Below are positions 11,626-23,100 of a stretch of DNA of 64,000 nt, piece after piece (the stretch's first letter is position 1; the number at the start of each line of letters is the position of its first letter). This DNA comes from Vesta saturnalis (taxonomy: Eukaryota > Arthropoda > Insecta > Coleoptera > Lampyridae): the NCBI GenBank assembly GCA_036346205.1, contig JARFJB010002037.1:1429001-1493000 (forward strand). The letters run 5' to 3'. Made by a program: the position numbers and the translations under genes. A model generated the notes under the pieces. That model saw only the letters and a program-made list of their open reading frames with translations, was not told where the DNA came from and ran no database searches.

Positions 11626-12460
11626 AATATTACCCGTTATAATTCTTAAATAAACGTATTACGTATATGATGTTCGTAAAGTTAAGCGTCCAACATTCAC
11701 ACTGCAATAAAGTAATTAACTCAGTTACGTTTGAACAAACACGCGAAATGACAAACAGATGCTATTGCTGAATTTTGTTTCTAATATTCTTTTGTTTTCA
11801 TAGCTTGATGTGATTTAAACAATTATGCATACATATGTAAACCTACGAAAATCGACAAATTCAGTAAAAAAGCTGGATTATCAAAAAACGGCAAAACATA
11901 AATACCAACAATGCTATATCAAAAAAAATGTAATTAAATTTCCTATCTAACAATGTAAAACAATGTATACCTTTCCATTTAAAAAAATCAAGTTATCTAT
12001 GATTGAAAATCTTAAACTTTGCATTACGATATCTCGAAAATTAAAAAAGATAATATTACTATTTTTACGATTTTATGTAGCACAGTCTATGTCTAATCAA
12101 CCATTAAAATTTTAGTGTTACACATTTCTCAATACGGTTGTTACAATTTTTCTTTTCAACCTCTAAATTTTCAAAGAATTGAATGCAGCGCCTAAATTGC
12201 GCGTTTAAGATACCTCCTATAGTGAATAAAGTGCCCTTAAAATTAACCAGGGAATCCAAATTTATAATAATATACGGTATGTTCCATTTAAAAAAATATA
12301 ACTTCGTGTTGTAATACCCTGTATACGAGTAGTAATTTTTGCGAAAATATTTTCTAATTGTAACCCGAAAGATCCCACACCATCCTGCAATAAATAATTT
12401 TGAAAACGATATTGTATAAACTCATAAAGCTTCGTCCACGCACTATTGGCGGACCCTGTA

Positions 12461-13242
12461 TATTTAAGTAATAATAATAATAATAAAATTTATATTCATT
12501 AGCCTTACTTCGTGGAATTCCATATTTCATAACACTAATGTTTTAAATATTATATTGTATTTAAAACATTAGTGCTATTTCATGATAATAATAATAGAAA
12601 AGAACTATCTAAGTCATTTTCAAAAGCAGTAATTAATTTGATGCCGTAAAATGGGGACCTAACTAATCTAGAGAACTGGAGGCCGGTGGAAAACATTGGA
12701 TACACGAACAAGATATTTATCTACCCATTGAATTTGAAGAAATTGGATTAGTTCATTTGATTTCAAGATCACATTGCTTTCGTTTGCTAACTGTTCAAAA
12801 ACTGTTCAACTCTAAACACTCGAGCGCTACATAATGGAAGGAAACACTTTTGGAGGCTCGCGGTAAACGCTTCTCATCAATTTTAAAATTCTGGAATACA
12901 TCAAAGCTTCCCTATTTGTTCAGTCTACGTAAAATCATTTCAAATTAGCAAGAAAGTTTTCGAAGGGGCTGGATGATATAAAGAGCATTCAACTACATAT
13001 TTTCAACAATTATTCTTGAGTCATTGGGCCCGAACAGGTTCTAAGATACTTTCATATAATATGGAAAACGACAATTAAAAACGATGAACTTACAGTAAAG
13101 CTAGGCAAATGTGATGCCGCGTAACGAAAGGATCTACTCTATCACTACAATAAAATTAAAGAATCTGTCAACTCCAATTATCAGAACGACAGAAGCTCCC
13201 AAACTGAATTAGTCTTAAACTACTCAAGGTTTAATTAAGAAT
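12461..13242. other. Intergenic DNA with possible LINE debris
   Basis: Apart from the short reverse-transcriptase-like scrap listed separately at 12650-12750, no confident gene is visible. A short perfect-looking hairpin (ACACTAATGTTTTAAATA and its complement near 12533-12575) lies beside the end of the palindromic element. Confidence 0.5.
12650..12750 (+). pseudogene. Non-LTR retrotransposon reverse transcriptase scrap
   Basis: One + frame reads NGDLTNLENWRPVENIG then YTNKIF, which resembles the conserved reverse-transcriptase block with the KKGD..NWRPISL..DYKI pattern of LINEs (known family signature). An in-frame stop precedes it, and the frame ends at a TAG within about 100 bp. Sequence downstream to 13190 may be further eroded LINE, but I cannot support specific domains there. 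Confidence 0.45.
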
Positions 13243-13500
13243 TATTATTAATTTTATTAAATACATAAATAAAAAGTTTGCTTCGAGTAGGATTTGAACC
13301 TACGACATGTACTTTGATAGAGTAACGCTCTAACCAACTGAGCTATCGAGATACAAGCCCCAATCGACGTAAATTTTGTCTTTATTTATGTAGAACTGAT
13401 GTAAATGCTAAATATATTAATGGAATGTGAGCCTGCAATATCGCAAGGATTCACACATACCAAAGCAACTTGACTTATGTATTTAATAAAATTAATAATA
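13243..13500. mobile_element. Small inverted-repeat element enclosing a tRNA-like sequence
   Basis: A 25-base perfect inverted repeat (13243-13267 and 13476-13500, core TTAATTTTATTAAATACATA) brackets about 208 bp that contains a tRNA-like sequence on the minus strand. The outward extension of similarity is poor. This could be a MITE that captured a tRNA, a tRNA-headed SINE flanked by chance AT-rich repeats, or a stem-loop around a tRNA gene. Confidence 0.55.
13280..13352 (-). tRNA. tRNA-like sequence, probably a pseudogene or SINE head
   Basis: Read on the minus strand, it has an A box TAGCTCAGTTGG and a B box GGTTCAAATCC, a D stem GCTC/GAGC, a T stem GTAGG/CCTAC and a 7-base anticodon loop CTATCAA, giving anticodon ATC. 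That anticodon would decode the Asp codon GAT but is not normal for eukaryotes, which use GTC. The acceptor stem has at least two mismatches (ATCTCGA against TCGAAGC), and the anticodon stem lacks one pair. A TTTTT run a few bases downstream could terminate RNA polymerase III. It is more likely a tRNA-derived repeat than a working tRNA. Confidence 0.6.
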
Positions 13501-14112
13501 CTTTTAATTATATATTTACTTTGAACCTATTCTTTCATAACAAAACTTACTCAAAGTTTGTCTAACAAAAGTGAAAAAGTTGCAAAAAGTTTACAGAAGC
13601 TTTTCAAAAAACACTAACTGCGTTCATAAAATTCATCAAAAACTAAAGCAAAATTTTTTCTTCGTATGTATTACTAACGGATCACAAAATGTGAAGATGA
13701 TTGTGTTCAAATTAATCTTAATACCGATAACGCACGACGAAATTTTCTGTCGAGTTTCAAACAAAACTGGCTAATGCACTACTGTATTAATTATTATGGC
13801 TAAGAGTACAATCTACAGATGCATCACTAACATACTATGATCAACAGGAATTGCAATTACAAAGAGTCATACAAGTAGAGGTTACTACTCAGACTAAACA
13901 CGGATTATGCATGGCATTCAGGAAAGAAAAATATAGACGCTTTCAAAAAATATGGAACATTAGCAATGTTTTGTGTAGCGCAACTAAAGGAGACCTGAGA
14001 ATTAGAATAAGTTAATAGTATAACTCTGGATTTAGCGAAAAAATGTGTATAATGAGAAAATGTTGAGTATGAACCGTTTCAAACAAAATTATAATAAATA
14101 ACACAAACATGA
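13501..14112. other. AT-rich intergenic DNA, nothing recognised
   Basis: A short open frame at 13571-13774 has no recognisable similarity, no plausible start context and the composition of its surroundings. I see no other structure. Confidence 0.5.
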
Positions 14113-14530
14113 TTGCACACACACACGCGCACGCACGCAGGCACACACGCACCCACGCACCCACGCACGCACGCACGCACGCATAGCATAGCACAGTACA
14201 GCACAGCACAGCACAGCACAGGACAGCACAGCACAGCACAGCACAGCACAGCACAGCACAGCACAGCACAGCACAGCACAGCACAGCACAGCACAGCACA
14301 GCACAGCACAGCACAGCACAGCACAGCACAGCACAGCACAGCACAGCACAGCACAGCACAGCACAGCACAGCACAGCACAGCACAGCACATCACAGCACA
14401 GCATAGCGCAGCACAGCACAGCACAGTACAGCACTGCACAGCACGTAACACAACACACCGTAAGACAACACCACAGCACACAACGTATCGCAACGCAACC
14501 CACCACAACACAACACAACGCAATGCAACA
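14113..14530. repeat. CA-rich array, mostly (GCACA)n
   Basis: The tract opens with CACG/CACACG words (14115-14183), continues as about 50 tandem GCACA pentamers (14184-14450) and decays into CAACA words up to 14530. The + strand is almost free of T. It is the reverse complement of the TGTGC words seen in the large array, so it has opposite polarity. Cys/Ala/Val/Leu frames on the minus strand here are repeat artefacts. Confidence 0.95.
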
Positions 14531-16239
14531 CAATATATTATAACGCTTTTACCTTCGGTGGACGGTTAGTTGTTAACAAAGTTGTCTGGGAGGTGTCGGG
14601 CAGTGAATTTCGGTTGGGCTATCGCGGTATAATCGGGTTACTCGAGCGCCAATCTAGGTAACTGGTGATATAGAGGCCTAGATTCCTCTTCGCGGAGAAT
14701 TAAAGGGGTAAAAGCGGTCCAAGTAGCGTCAGTGAAGACGTCGGCCTACCAGGGTTTCGGAAGATTTAAATCGGTGTGGCTGTAATCTGATATTAAGCGG
14801 CAAACGGACGGCGAGTTGAGATTTAAACAGTTTTAAAAAACGTAATCAACTCGGTAATGCAAAACGGAGGGAAGAGAATGTTCTTTATTAATAGAAAATT
14901 AAAGATAATTGAGCAACCGCTGAGAAAAGAAAATTTTATTATTAAACGGTCGTGAATAAAGAACTTCTCATAGCGTAACAAAATTGCTCACAAAATAAAA
15001 ATAAATGTAATTTATTTACATAAATATACCAAAACTCACTAAATGGTTAATAAAAAAATCTATTCTAACTAAATAAATACGGCAGCGGAAAATTAACCAA
15101 AACCACAAAATCAAACTTATCATAAAATTAAAGCATCACGTATTAATCGGTGATAATTCTCAAACTTAATGATAATGTAACATATTCCTAAAGGAAGATT
15201 ATAAATAATTGCCAACGGCGACGGAAAACCAAAATCAAATTCGCAAAAAAAATATAAACTAAAATGTCGCTTACCTAAACAGGCTGTAAACTACTTAGCC
15301 CTTGTAATCGGTTTGAGGCGGCCTAACGGTATAACGGTTATGATCTGACAACTTAAATAATAAATCGTACAAGATCCCAAATTATAAAACAAAAATCAGA
15401 AAACAATATTGATAATTACTAATCGGCTACTGACTGTTAATAAAAGTTATTTTTGTCGAAATAAAATTACTTACTGTATCGGGTGCAATATTTGGATGAT
15501 TCGGAATATACGAGTATCGCTTGCAGCTAAGACTACAACTAAATTCCAAAGAAATAGAAACACAATGTGTTTGTTCGGCACTAATAAGGGCGGCTATATA
15601 AAAAATTATCGAGCAATTTATTCTTTTAACACCAGCATAACAGACGAGTCCTAATCATGAAATTTAGTTAGCAAAAAAAAATTGCCGTTCTATAAATGCT
15701 TACACACAAAAAAGTAGAGTGCAATCGGTGACGGAAACCTTGACTCAATAAATTAAATACTACAATTTCTGATCTTATCGGATAATTGCACACATGCAAA
15801 TACAATGTTTGTTAAATATATTTACTTCCCGTACGTAAAACATCTATTAATATAAGATTTTCTATTTGTGTTATGTAAACAAAATAGCGGACGGTAATTG
15901 ATCACCACATCGATAGTAGTAGGTGAATTAAATTAATATTCTTAATAAACAAACTTACTTGAATAGCTCAGGGCACACACCTTCACTTCAAAAACTCGTA
16001 TATCTATATTAATTTTATTCACGTTTTGAATAGTCCAAACATATTGCGTTTGGTGTATTTGATAAGAAACACGTCTTTTAAACCTGAAATACTTTTATGT
16101 GAATTTGGAAATGTTTATATTTTAAAATTTTGTGAATTTATGAACTATCATGAAAATCACAAGTATACCGGGCGGTTAATACATCCTTATTTAACAACTT
16201 ATACGTAACGGAAATTATAGATTCGTTACAATATCACAC
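14531..16239. other. Unassigned stretch with a recurring CGGNGACGGAAA-like motif
   Basis: This segment lies between two CA-rich arrays. Its first 320 bp are less AT-rich than the surroundings. Words such as GGCGACGGAAAACC (about 15218), CGGTGACGGAAACC (about 15726), GGCAGCGGAAAATTAACC (about 15081) and GCGGACGGTAATTGATC (about 15892) recur with AAAC/TTACT-type flanks. This suggests diverged repeats of a few hundred bp. No protein similarity is recognised, and the short frames at 15409-15654 and 16026-16208 carry no domain signature. Confidence 0.4.
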
Positions 16240-16310
16240 ATCATCAACACCACACAATACAACGCACCACAACACAACACAACACAACACACACACACAC
16301 AAACTTGAGT
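16240..16310. repeat. Short CAACA/CA microsatellite
   Basis: CACCA, CAACA and CA units run for about 70 bp. Polarity (CA on +) matches the array at 14113-14530. Confidence 0.85.
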
Positions 16311-16656
16311 TAAAACGAGTTTTGAATTACTGCCGAGACACAAGTGTAAGTCAGTCTAATGTATGTATGTGTGAATTAGTATAAGGTATACCCATATGGA
16401 TTGAAAACAGAATTGCTAAAATTACTGCTCTTCTATTTGAAATAAGTGACTGATAGCTCCACAAGTTTGATTTTCTTTTTCAAACATTGAGTATGCGTAG
16501 CGGATTATAGCACCTCGTGCAAATATAAGCCACATCCATCAGAAATTTATTTTTAAAAATCAACTACTTCCATTCACTATGGCAACAGTTATTAACCCTT
16601 AAACTAAACACAGGCCTGTAGTACAAAATGAGAAACATCCGGTTTCAGAGCATCAG

Positions 16657-16704
<48 letters not shown>

Positions 16705-17039
16705 GCCGGAATCCATATTGCTACATATTTATGTCTAATCTATTAAATATTTTAATATCCGGTTGTCGTCTTTCTGGGAAGTGATCTCGATATTGATGAG
16801 CAGCAAGGCGAGTGCTTTTGTTACATTTGATGTAGGTACAAAAGGTATAATATTGTTTATTTAACAGAAAAGTTGGCATTTCTTAGAAAACCTTCACTAA
16901 ACGTTGATAATAATTCAAAATACAACTGATTTAATAATCAAAAGTGCCAGATCGAATTTTTGTTAAAATTCATTTGTTTTCATGGGTTCCACATATTAAA
17001 ATAAATAATATAAAATTTAAAAAAACCGTGGGTATCATC
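16311..17039. other. AT-rich DNA with a (TA)n microsatellite
   Basis: The only structure is an uninterrupted TA dinucleotide run at 16659-16697. No gene is recognised. Confidence 0.6.
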
Positions 17040-17519
17040 CATACCATATTGGAATGTTTCTGAATTTTTATGGATTCTGTATACGCTGGACTTTTGTTTG
17101 TTGTCTCATGAAACACTTCATGAAGAACCAATTTTAATTTGAATCATTGTTATTCACGGACGAAACTATATTTCATAATAACGGGATAGTTATTTGGCTC
17201 TACTTTCATTATTGTAACACCGAAAACAAACCTTTATTACGAAATGTTGATCGTCAGAAACGTAACAATGTAAATGTAGGCGTTTAAACGCTTTCGATGT
17301 GACGACAAATCATGTGGCAGCACTTAGATGGAGCTTCACATACTTTCAACGATATATGAGACGATACTTTGCTATAAATTTACAAACAAATGGGTACACA
17401 GAGGCGGCCCAATTAACACGCCAATTTTCCTAATTAACTTCGTTAGATTTTTGTGGTGTTGTGTAAAAATCTTGTATATAATACTCTACCTACATACCAG
17501 TACTGACGACCTGAAATGA
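17040..17519 (+). pseudogene. Decayed IS630/mariner-type transposase, catalytic domain
   Basis: In shifting frames the + strand keeps the order of landmarks of DD-x-D mariner-like transposases. An LFTDE block lies at about 17150-17164 (first catalytic Asp), followed by HYCNTENKPLLRNVDRQ. A degraded second-Asp block LDGASHTF lies at about 17320-17345. Then come WVHRGGPI at about 17393 and FLWCCVKILYI.. ending in STDDLK near 17515. Roughly 45 codons are missing between the first two blocks, and there are in-frame stops and frameshifts. The SPDLTPLD block that carries the third Asp is corrupted. It is a dead copy, related to those at 35281 and 40000, with no terminal repeats identified. Confidence 0.75.
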
Positions 17520-18820
17520 GAATCACACGTGTTTTCTAGTCTGTCAGATGAGAACACTTTTGAAAGAAAAAAATTAGGCTCTGATTTCAAGAAGATAGTC
17601 AATATTCGAACAGTTGCTCCTGTTTAAGACTTTTTACATCATTTACTTAATAGCGTTGTTTTGTTTTGTGGTTATATTAGTTGCACAACATAGAAAATAA
17701 CAAGGTCTAAATAAAGGTTTGAAAAATTTAAAGTTTTTGGCAGAACTGTACAAGTACAAGCTCGCAATGTGAAATTTACTCCAAACGCAGTATGAACCTG
17801 GCAACAACATTAAAAGCACTTCATTTTAGTGAACAGTGGTTTAAAGCTTTAAAACACTAACACAAATAAGCGATGTATTCACTACCAGTAATATACTAGT
17901 CCATCAGATAAAAATGGACTATCCTAAAAAGCTCGAGCAAATTAAAAAGAAAGATTCAAACTGTAACAGGCAAGAAACGCTGTAAAACATAAGTCTTCAA
18001 TTAATACTGAAATCAAAATGGAGCAGATGTGCATTGAAGAAATTTTAAACTAAAATAATGATATAGCAATAGGAGAATCGCAAAACCTAGGCGCCAAGCT
18101 CGACACAGTTAAACATAATATCCATAAATGTCAAACATGTTCAGCATATATCTACGCTAATACACAGAAAACTGATGGTTATTACAAGAATGCTTATTGA
18201 TCATATATGGTTAATGTACAGTACAAGGGAAAGGTCCGAGAACATTCATTCACTGCAATGTAACTCAAGACGACAAAGCATCTATTTGGAAAGTGTTCAA
18301 ACTTACAAGGGTCTAGACGTTAATATTGAACACATTGATATGTTGTCCAACCATAATCACTATGAAGAGATAATACCGTTAATGAAAGAAATATTAATAC
18401 ATACTGAAATATAAACAGAACATATGAAGTAAAGATTGGAATCAAGTGTATAAAACCATGTGTAATGTGCCCATGACCCAAGATGTTGCCGTACACTAAA
18501 AAGAAAATAAATAAATACAAATAATTACTTTTTTTGCCATGTAATTCGAAATATGAACATAGCATTGTCAGTACTTGATGGTATTACATATAATAATTGT
18601 AATGATCAGTTGTTGAGAACAACTTTAAAAGAAGTAGGTGTTGTTTGCTTTTATAGCAAGTGGCAACGCATTGAATACTTTAATAGCGGAGTAGTATGGA
18701 CCTCTCTTAAATTGTGTTGGACGACGATGTGGTGCAACTAAATCTTTACTTCTTATAGCACAAGTTACACCGTTAGGAATAAAAATTAAAGGGTTGGTTT
18801 ACGTTACGAGTGAATAAATG
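17520..18820. other. AT-rich intergenic DNA, nothing recognised
   Basis: Short frames at 18175-18414 (79 codons), 18320-18565 (minus) and 18553-18741 overlap each other on opposite strands and have no motif I recognise. I leave them uncalled. Confidence 0.5.
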
Positions 18821-19539
18821 TACAGGGTGGCCAACTAAGAATGCGAGGTACTGTACTTGGGAAACTATCCATCGTAGAGGCTTGCGCAAAAAAAAGTTAT
18901 TACTAAAGCGGCCAATACAAAAACCTGGAAAATATTTTCAAGTTTCTGAAATGGCAGCTAGGGGGCGTCACTGCAATCTTAAATCTAAAAAAGTGACGTT
19001 TCTGTGAATTCTTCTATATTAAGCTAATAAAAAAATAACTGATCTTTAAAGTTGAGGATAACCTTAACTTCTTTTGTTTGGCACTTTTTGACGTATGTCT
19101 AAAAATAAAGTGTTATTCAAAAGTTTCGTTAAATAACCCCCAGTATCTTCAAAACGGCTAAGCCGATTTTAACAAACTTGGGCGCGTTCAAATGAGCTAT
19201 TCTTGCGCTATAAATGTTATAAGATTTGCAGTTTTGTTAGTTTCACATGTTGTCGCTAGAGGGCTTTGTTCGACATTCCGACAGAAACGGTTAATTTTCG
19301 CAAAAAAATTAAATTCATTGGTATGACTTTTTTTTTTATGAACAAGTAGCTAAATGATGCCTAAACAAGCTCGTGAAAACCGCATCTCGATTCTTGTTCC
19401 TAACCTAAAATATCGGCCAAAGAAAACTTTATACGAAAATCCCTTAAATTTTTATTTTTTTTTAACTATATTTTTCTGGAATTGTTTCTATTATGTAAGT
19501 TGTGGCCCTAAAAAGGACCGATTTAAAGGAGGACGGTTT

Positions 19540-19689
19540 TTAATGCCCCCGTAAATGCTCGAAATGCTGACGACCATCATGATCTATGCATTGCGGAAGC
19601 CTCTCATGACTAGACAAAACTGCAGCTTCAATTTCGGCTCTCGGTATGTTACGTATTGCGTTACGAATCCGATTTTTCATATCTCTAGT
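19540..19689 (-). pseudogene. Mariner-type transposase C-terminal end (part 2)
   Basis: The minus-strand frame reads TRDMKNRIRNAIRNI, then a central AEIEAAVLSSHERLPQCID and ends HFEHLRGH. It matches the family's usual tail (KxRIRxA..I..; CIxxxGxHFEHL). It is cut at 19689 exactly where the BEL LTR begins and continues on the other side of the insertion at 25944. Confidence 0.8.
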
Positions 19690-19906
19690 TGTTACGCCAC
19701 TGCGTCTGAATTTTGATTTGCGCATTCTCGCCCCCGCCTTTATAAGACCAGAGTGGGAAATTTTGTTGTAGTATGTAAACTGACAAACCATTATTAGATA
19801 TGTATGAACATGTGAAAATTTTATTAACCAAGTAAAATTGTTATATATTCGCTAAACGGTTTTTAATTTCACCAGTGCCTATAAATCATAATTGACAAAA
19901 ATAACA
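19690..19906 (+). repeat. BEL/Pao 5' LTR
   Basis: It begins TGTTACGCCACTGCGTC and ends AAAATAACA, the TG..CA form usual for LTRs, with a short terminal inverted repeat TGTTA..TAACA. A TTTATAAG box near 19739 is a plausible core promoter element. It is 217 bp and differs from the 3' LTR at two sites (CTGACAAACC against CTGATAAACC; AAACGG against AAACTG). Confidence 0.95.
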
Positions 19907-19907
19907 A

Positions 19908-19925
19908 TGGTCCATACGAACCGGA
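19908..19925 (+). promoter_or_regulatory. BEL/Pao primer-binding site
   Basis: One base after the 5' LTR the sequence TGGTCCATACGAACCGGA begins with TGG, complementary to a tRNA 3'-CCA. The complement (ending ATGGACCA) resembles the 3' end of insect tRNA-Tyr but is not an exact match to what I remember, so the primer tRNA is unsettled. Confidence 0.6.
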
Positions 19926-20172
19926 TAAAATAAGAATTATTATGGTTAATCCTGGTAATTATAATTAATAAGAAGAATATACAACATATTGGCAGCCAAG
20001 CCTCGGCTGTATGCAGGTCGACGCGATTACAGTTGGGACGAAATAAGAAATACTATATTGTTTTCCAGGCCGGATTACCAGTAAGTCCTTTCCATTATTT
20101 AATAAATAATATTATTTGACGGTTACTAGTTTTCGTTTTTTGAGTGATACTTTTTCAAACATTTCGTTTAAC

Positions 20173-23100
20173 ATGACTGAGGAATTTAAAAAGTTAAAAT
20201 TTACAAGAGGCCAATTTAAAAGGTCGCATACTATGTTTAAAAAATACATTGACAGTATAAATTTAGAAAACTTAAGCGCTACTGAGACAAAAAATTTAAG
20301 ACTTGACAAACTTAAATTAGATTTTCAATGTTTTCAAACGGCGCAATTCGAAATTGAATATTTGTGTGAAATTAATGAGGATTTAAAAGATCAACAGACC
20401 AGTGAAATAGCTGAAGGGGAGAAAATTAATAATGAGTATTTTGAATTACTTTCTATTATTGAGGATGTTTTAGACAACATCAAAACACAAAATAATAACA
20501 GTCTATTAGGTCAAATCCCGGTTGTGACAAACGTGCCCGCTACAAATTTTAGTAATCAAAAAATTGATTGTTTGCCTCCGCCTAATATTGCTAAATTTTC
20601 CGGTGGGTTTGATAAATGGTTAGAATTTAGAGACGCATTCGTCTCACTTGTAGATCAAAACCAGGTTATTGACGATGTTAGAAAGTTTCATCATTTAAAA
20701 GGACTTTTAGAGGGTGAAGCTTCGGCTCTAATTGAATCTATACCGATAACACAAGCTAATTACAATTTGGCTTGGGGTTTATTAGTTGAAAGGTATGAGA
20801 ATAAAAAACTTATTCTGCATAACTACGTAAAGGCTCTTTTTGAAACCCCAATTTTAACAAAAGAATCTTATGCTGATTTACGAAAATTATTTGACCATTT
20901 TAATAAAAACTTAAGGTCTTTAAAACAATTAGGGCAACCTACAGACTCGTGGGACACCCTATTAATCTACATGATCTCGATGAAATTAGATCTCAGAACC
21001 CGACGAGACTGGGAAACTTATAAGTTAAGCGGTGAGTTTGCTACTATGGAAGACATGCAAAAATTCCTAAAAGGTAAATGTGAAGTTCTAGAAAAGCTGG
21101 AAGTGTCAAGGATTGACACCAAGGCTATAAAACCACCATTAAAAGTATTCAATCAGCATCAACCGTTCTCAAGTAGAACGCATGTAAGTTACAGTGGTAA
21201 TAAAAGTAACACTAACAAAAATACCATTAATTTCTCTTGTTTTTATTGCAAAGGAAATCACTCCATTTTTAAATGTGAAAGTTTTCAAAAAATGAACGTT
21301 GATTCGAGAATTAGCGAAATAAAGAAAATGAAACTGTGTTTGAATTGTTTTAACCCAAACCATGAGCTTTCCTATTGTGATAAACCCCCGTGTCGAAAAT
21401 GTTACAGACTACATAACACCCTGATACATAAAGAATTTTCTAAAGATAATACGAGCGACCGCTCGCATACCAGGTCAAACGAAGTAATCAGCTACCACGA
21501 TGGCACAGCTGCTGCTGGTGGTAGGGCAGCGACAAGTCATGAACGCGAACGTATCGAGAAAACGAATACCACCGTAATGTTTGTAAATTGTATAAACCCA
21601 TTTTTAACGACTACCGTGACAAACGATAATCCGGAATCTTATGCGTCGGAAGCGGAAAACCATGTAGAAATAACTAACGCGCATGCAAGTAATTTCAAAA
21701 ACAAATACGCACTTCTTTCGACTGCTATTGTTAACCTTAAGGACAAATTTGGAAACTTACAACGAGCACGTGTTTTAATAGATCCCGGAAGCCAGAGCAA
21801 CTTCGTTACGTCTAAATTTCATGACAAACTTAATTTAGAAAAGAAAAGGATTAACTATCAAGTATCAGGCATAGGTAATAATAGTATGTTAGCCGAACAT
21901 ATGACCACTTTTACGATTTATTCGCATTTAGGACATTTCTCTAAGGAAATATCGTGTTTAGTTCTCAATAAAATTACGGAACCTATGCCAATACGCGATT
22001 TTGATGACAGTTTTATTAATATCCCGAGTGATATCAAGTTAGCTGATCCCGACTATAATATAAGAGGGGAAATAGATATATTAGTTGGTGTTGCGCTATT
22101 TTATGATATTTTATTAATGAGTCAAATAAAACTCACCCGGATAACATTACAAAGCACTCGACTAGGGTGGGTTGTAGGAGGCGAACTTGATTTCATATCA
22201 TTTGCCTCTAATTTGCATTCGTTTCATTCAATGTCTACGGATGACGTTCTTAATAAGGGTTTAGTTAAGTTCTGGGAACTCGAGGAGTATTCCGCTCTGC
22301 CTAAAACTGACAATTATTGTGATCAACATTTCCAAAAAACGCATAAACGTGATGATGAAGGTCGATTTATAGTGCAGATACCTTTCACTACTGAAATAGG
22401 GAAATTAGGTAAATCTAAGGACATGGCCCTTAAGAAGTTTTTGAATTTAGAAAAAAGATTAGAAAAAAATGATGACCTAAAATTAGGTTACAGCCAGGTT
22501 ATTAATGAATATATAAACCTAAATCATGTGACAAAACTTGATATTGATTATCAGAGTCTAAGTGAATACGATGCTTATTATTTATGTCATCACGCGGTCA
22601 TAAAAGACTCTTCCGAAACCACGCGTATCAGGGTGGTTTTTAACCGTTCCGCCAAGACAGAGAGCGGCCTGTCATTGAATGATGTTCAGCTACCTGGACC
22701 TACCATTCAAAACGATATAATATCAGTTCTTTTAAGATTTAGAAAGTCCCAATATGTTTTAAATGCCGACATTTCCAAAATGTATAGGCAGGTCTTGGTA
22801 AGTGAACATCAGCGCAAATACCAGCGTATTTTTTGGCGGGACAATCCGAAAAAGGATATAGAATGTTTTGAATTAAATCGGGTAACTTTTGGCATGGTTT
22901 CATCTTCGTATCTCGCCATCAGATGTTTACATCAGCTGGCACTAGAAAATAAAGCAAAGTATCCAGTGGCCAGTGACGTCATCGTCAATGACTTTTATGT
23001 TGACGATCTTTTGACTACGAATGATTCCGAAACGGAAATTTTAAACCTGCAAAGGGACTTATCGTTAATTTTGAAACAAGGTGGTTTTACCCTATGTCAA

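Larger units (their letters stand above)
10630..12460. mobile_element. IS630/mariner-type non-autonomous element with very long inverted repeats
   Basis: The left end TACAGGGTCCGCC and the right end GGACCCTGTA are inverted, each bordered by TA, the usual target of this superfamily. The arms are about 840 bp (10630-11470) and 690 bp (11771-12460) and match closely throughout, leaving a loop of about 300 bp. The arms differ in length mainly because the left one carries an internal tandem duplication. The loop holds a scrap of transposase (11463-11625, minus). The design is that of a fold-back/MITE derivative that would depend on a transposase made elsewhere. Confidence 0.88.

Noticed and set aside
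13280..13352. Functional tRNA-Asp gene
   Set aside because: ATC anticodon, acceptor-stem mismatches and an imperfect anticodon stem argue for a tRNA-derived repeat.
14012..14533. Cys/Ala/Val/Leu-rich frames on the minus strand and a His/Ser/Gln frame on plus
   Set aside because: Direct translation of the (GCACA)n array.
18175..18741. Cluster of 60-80-codon frames
   Set aside because: They overlap on opposite strands, lack domains and sit in AT-rich DNA where such frames occur by chance.
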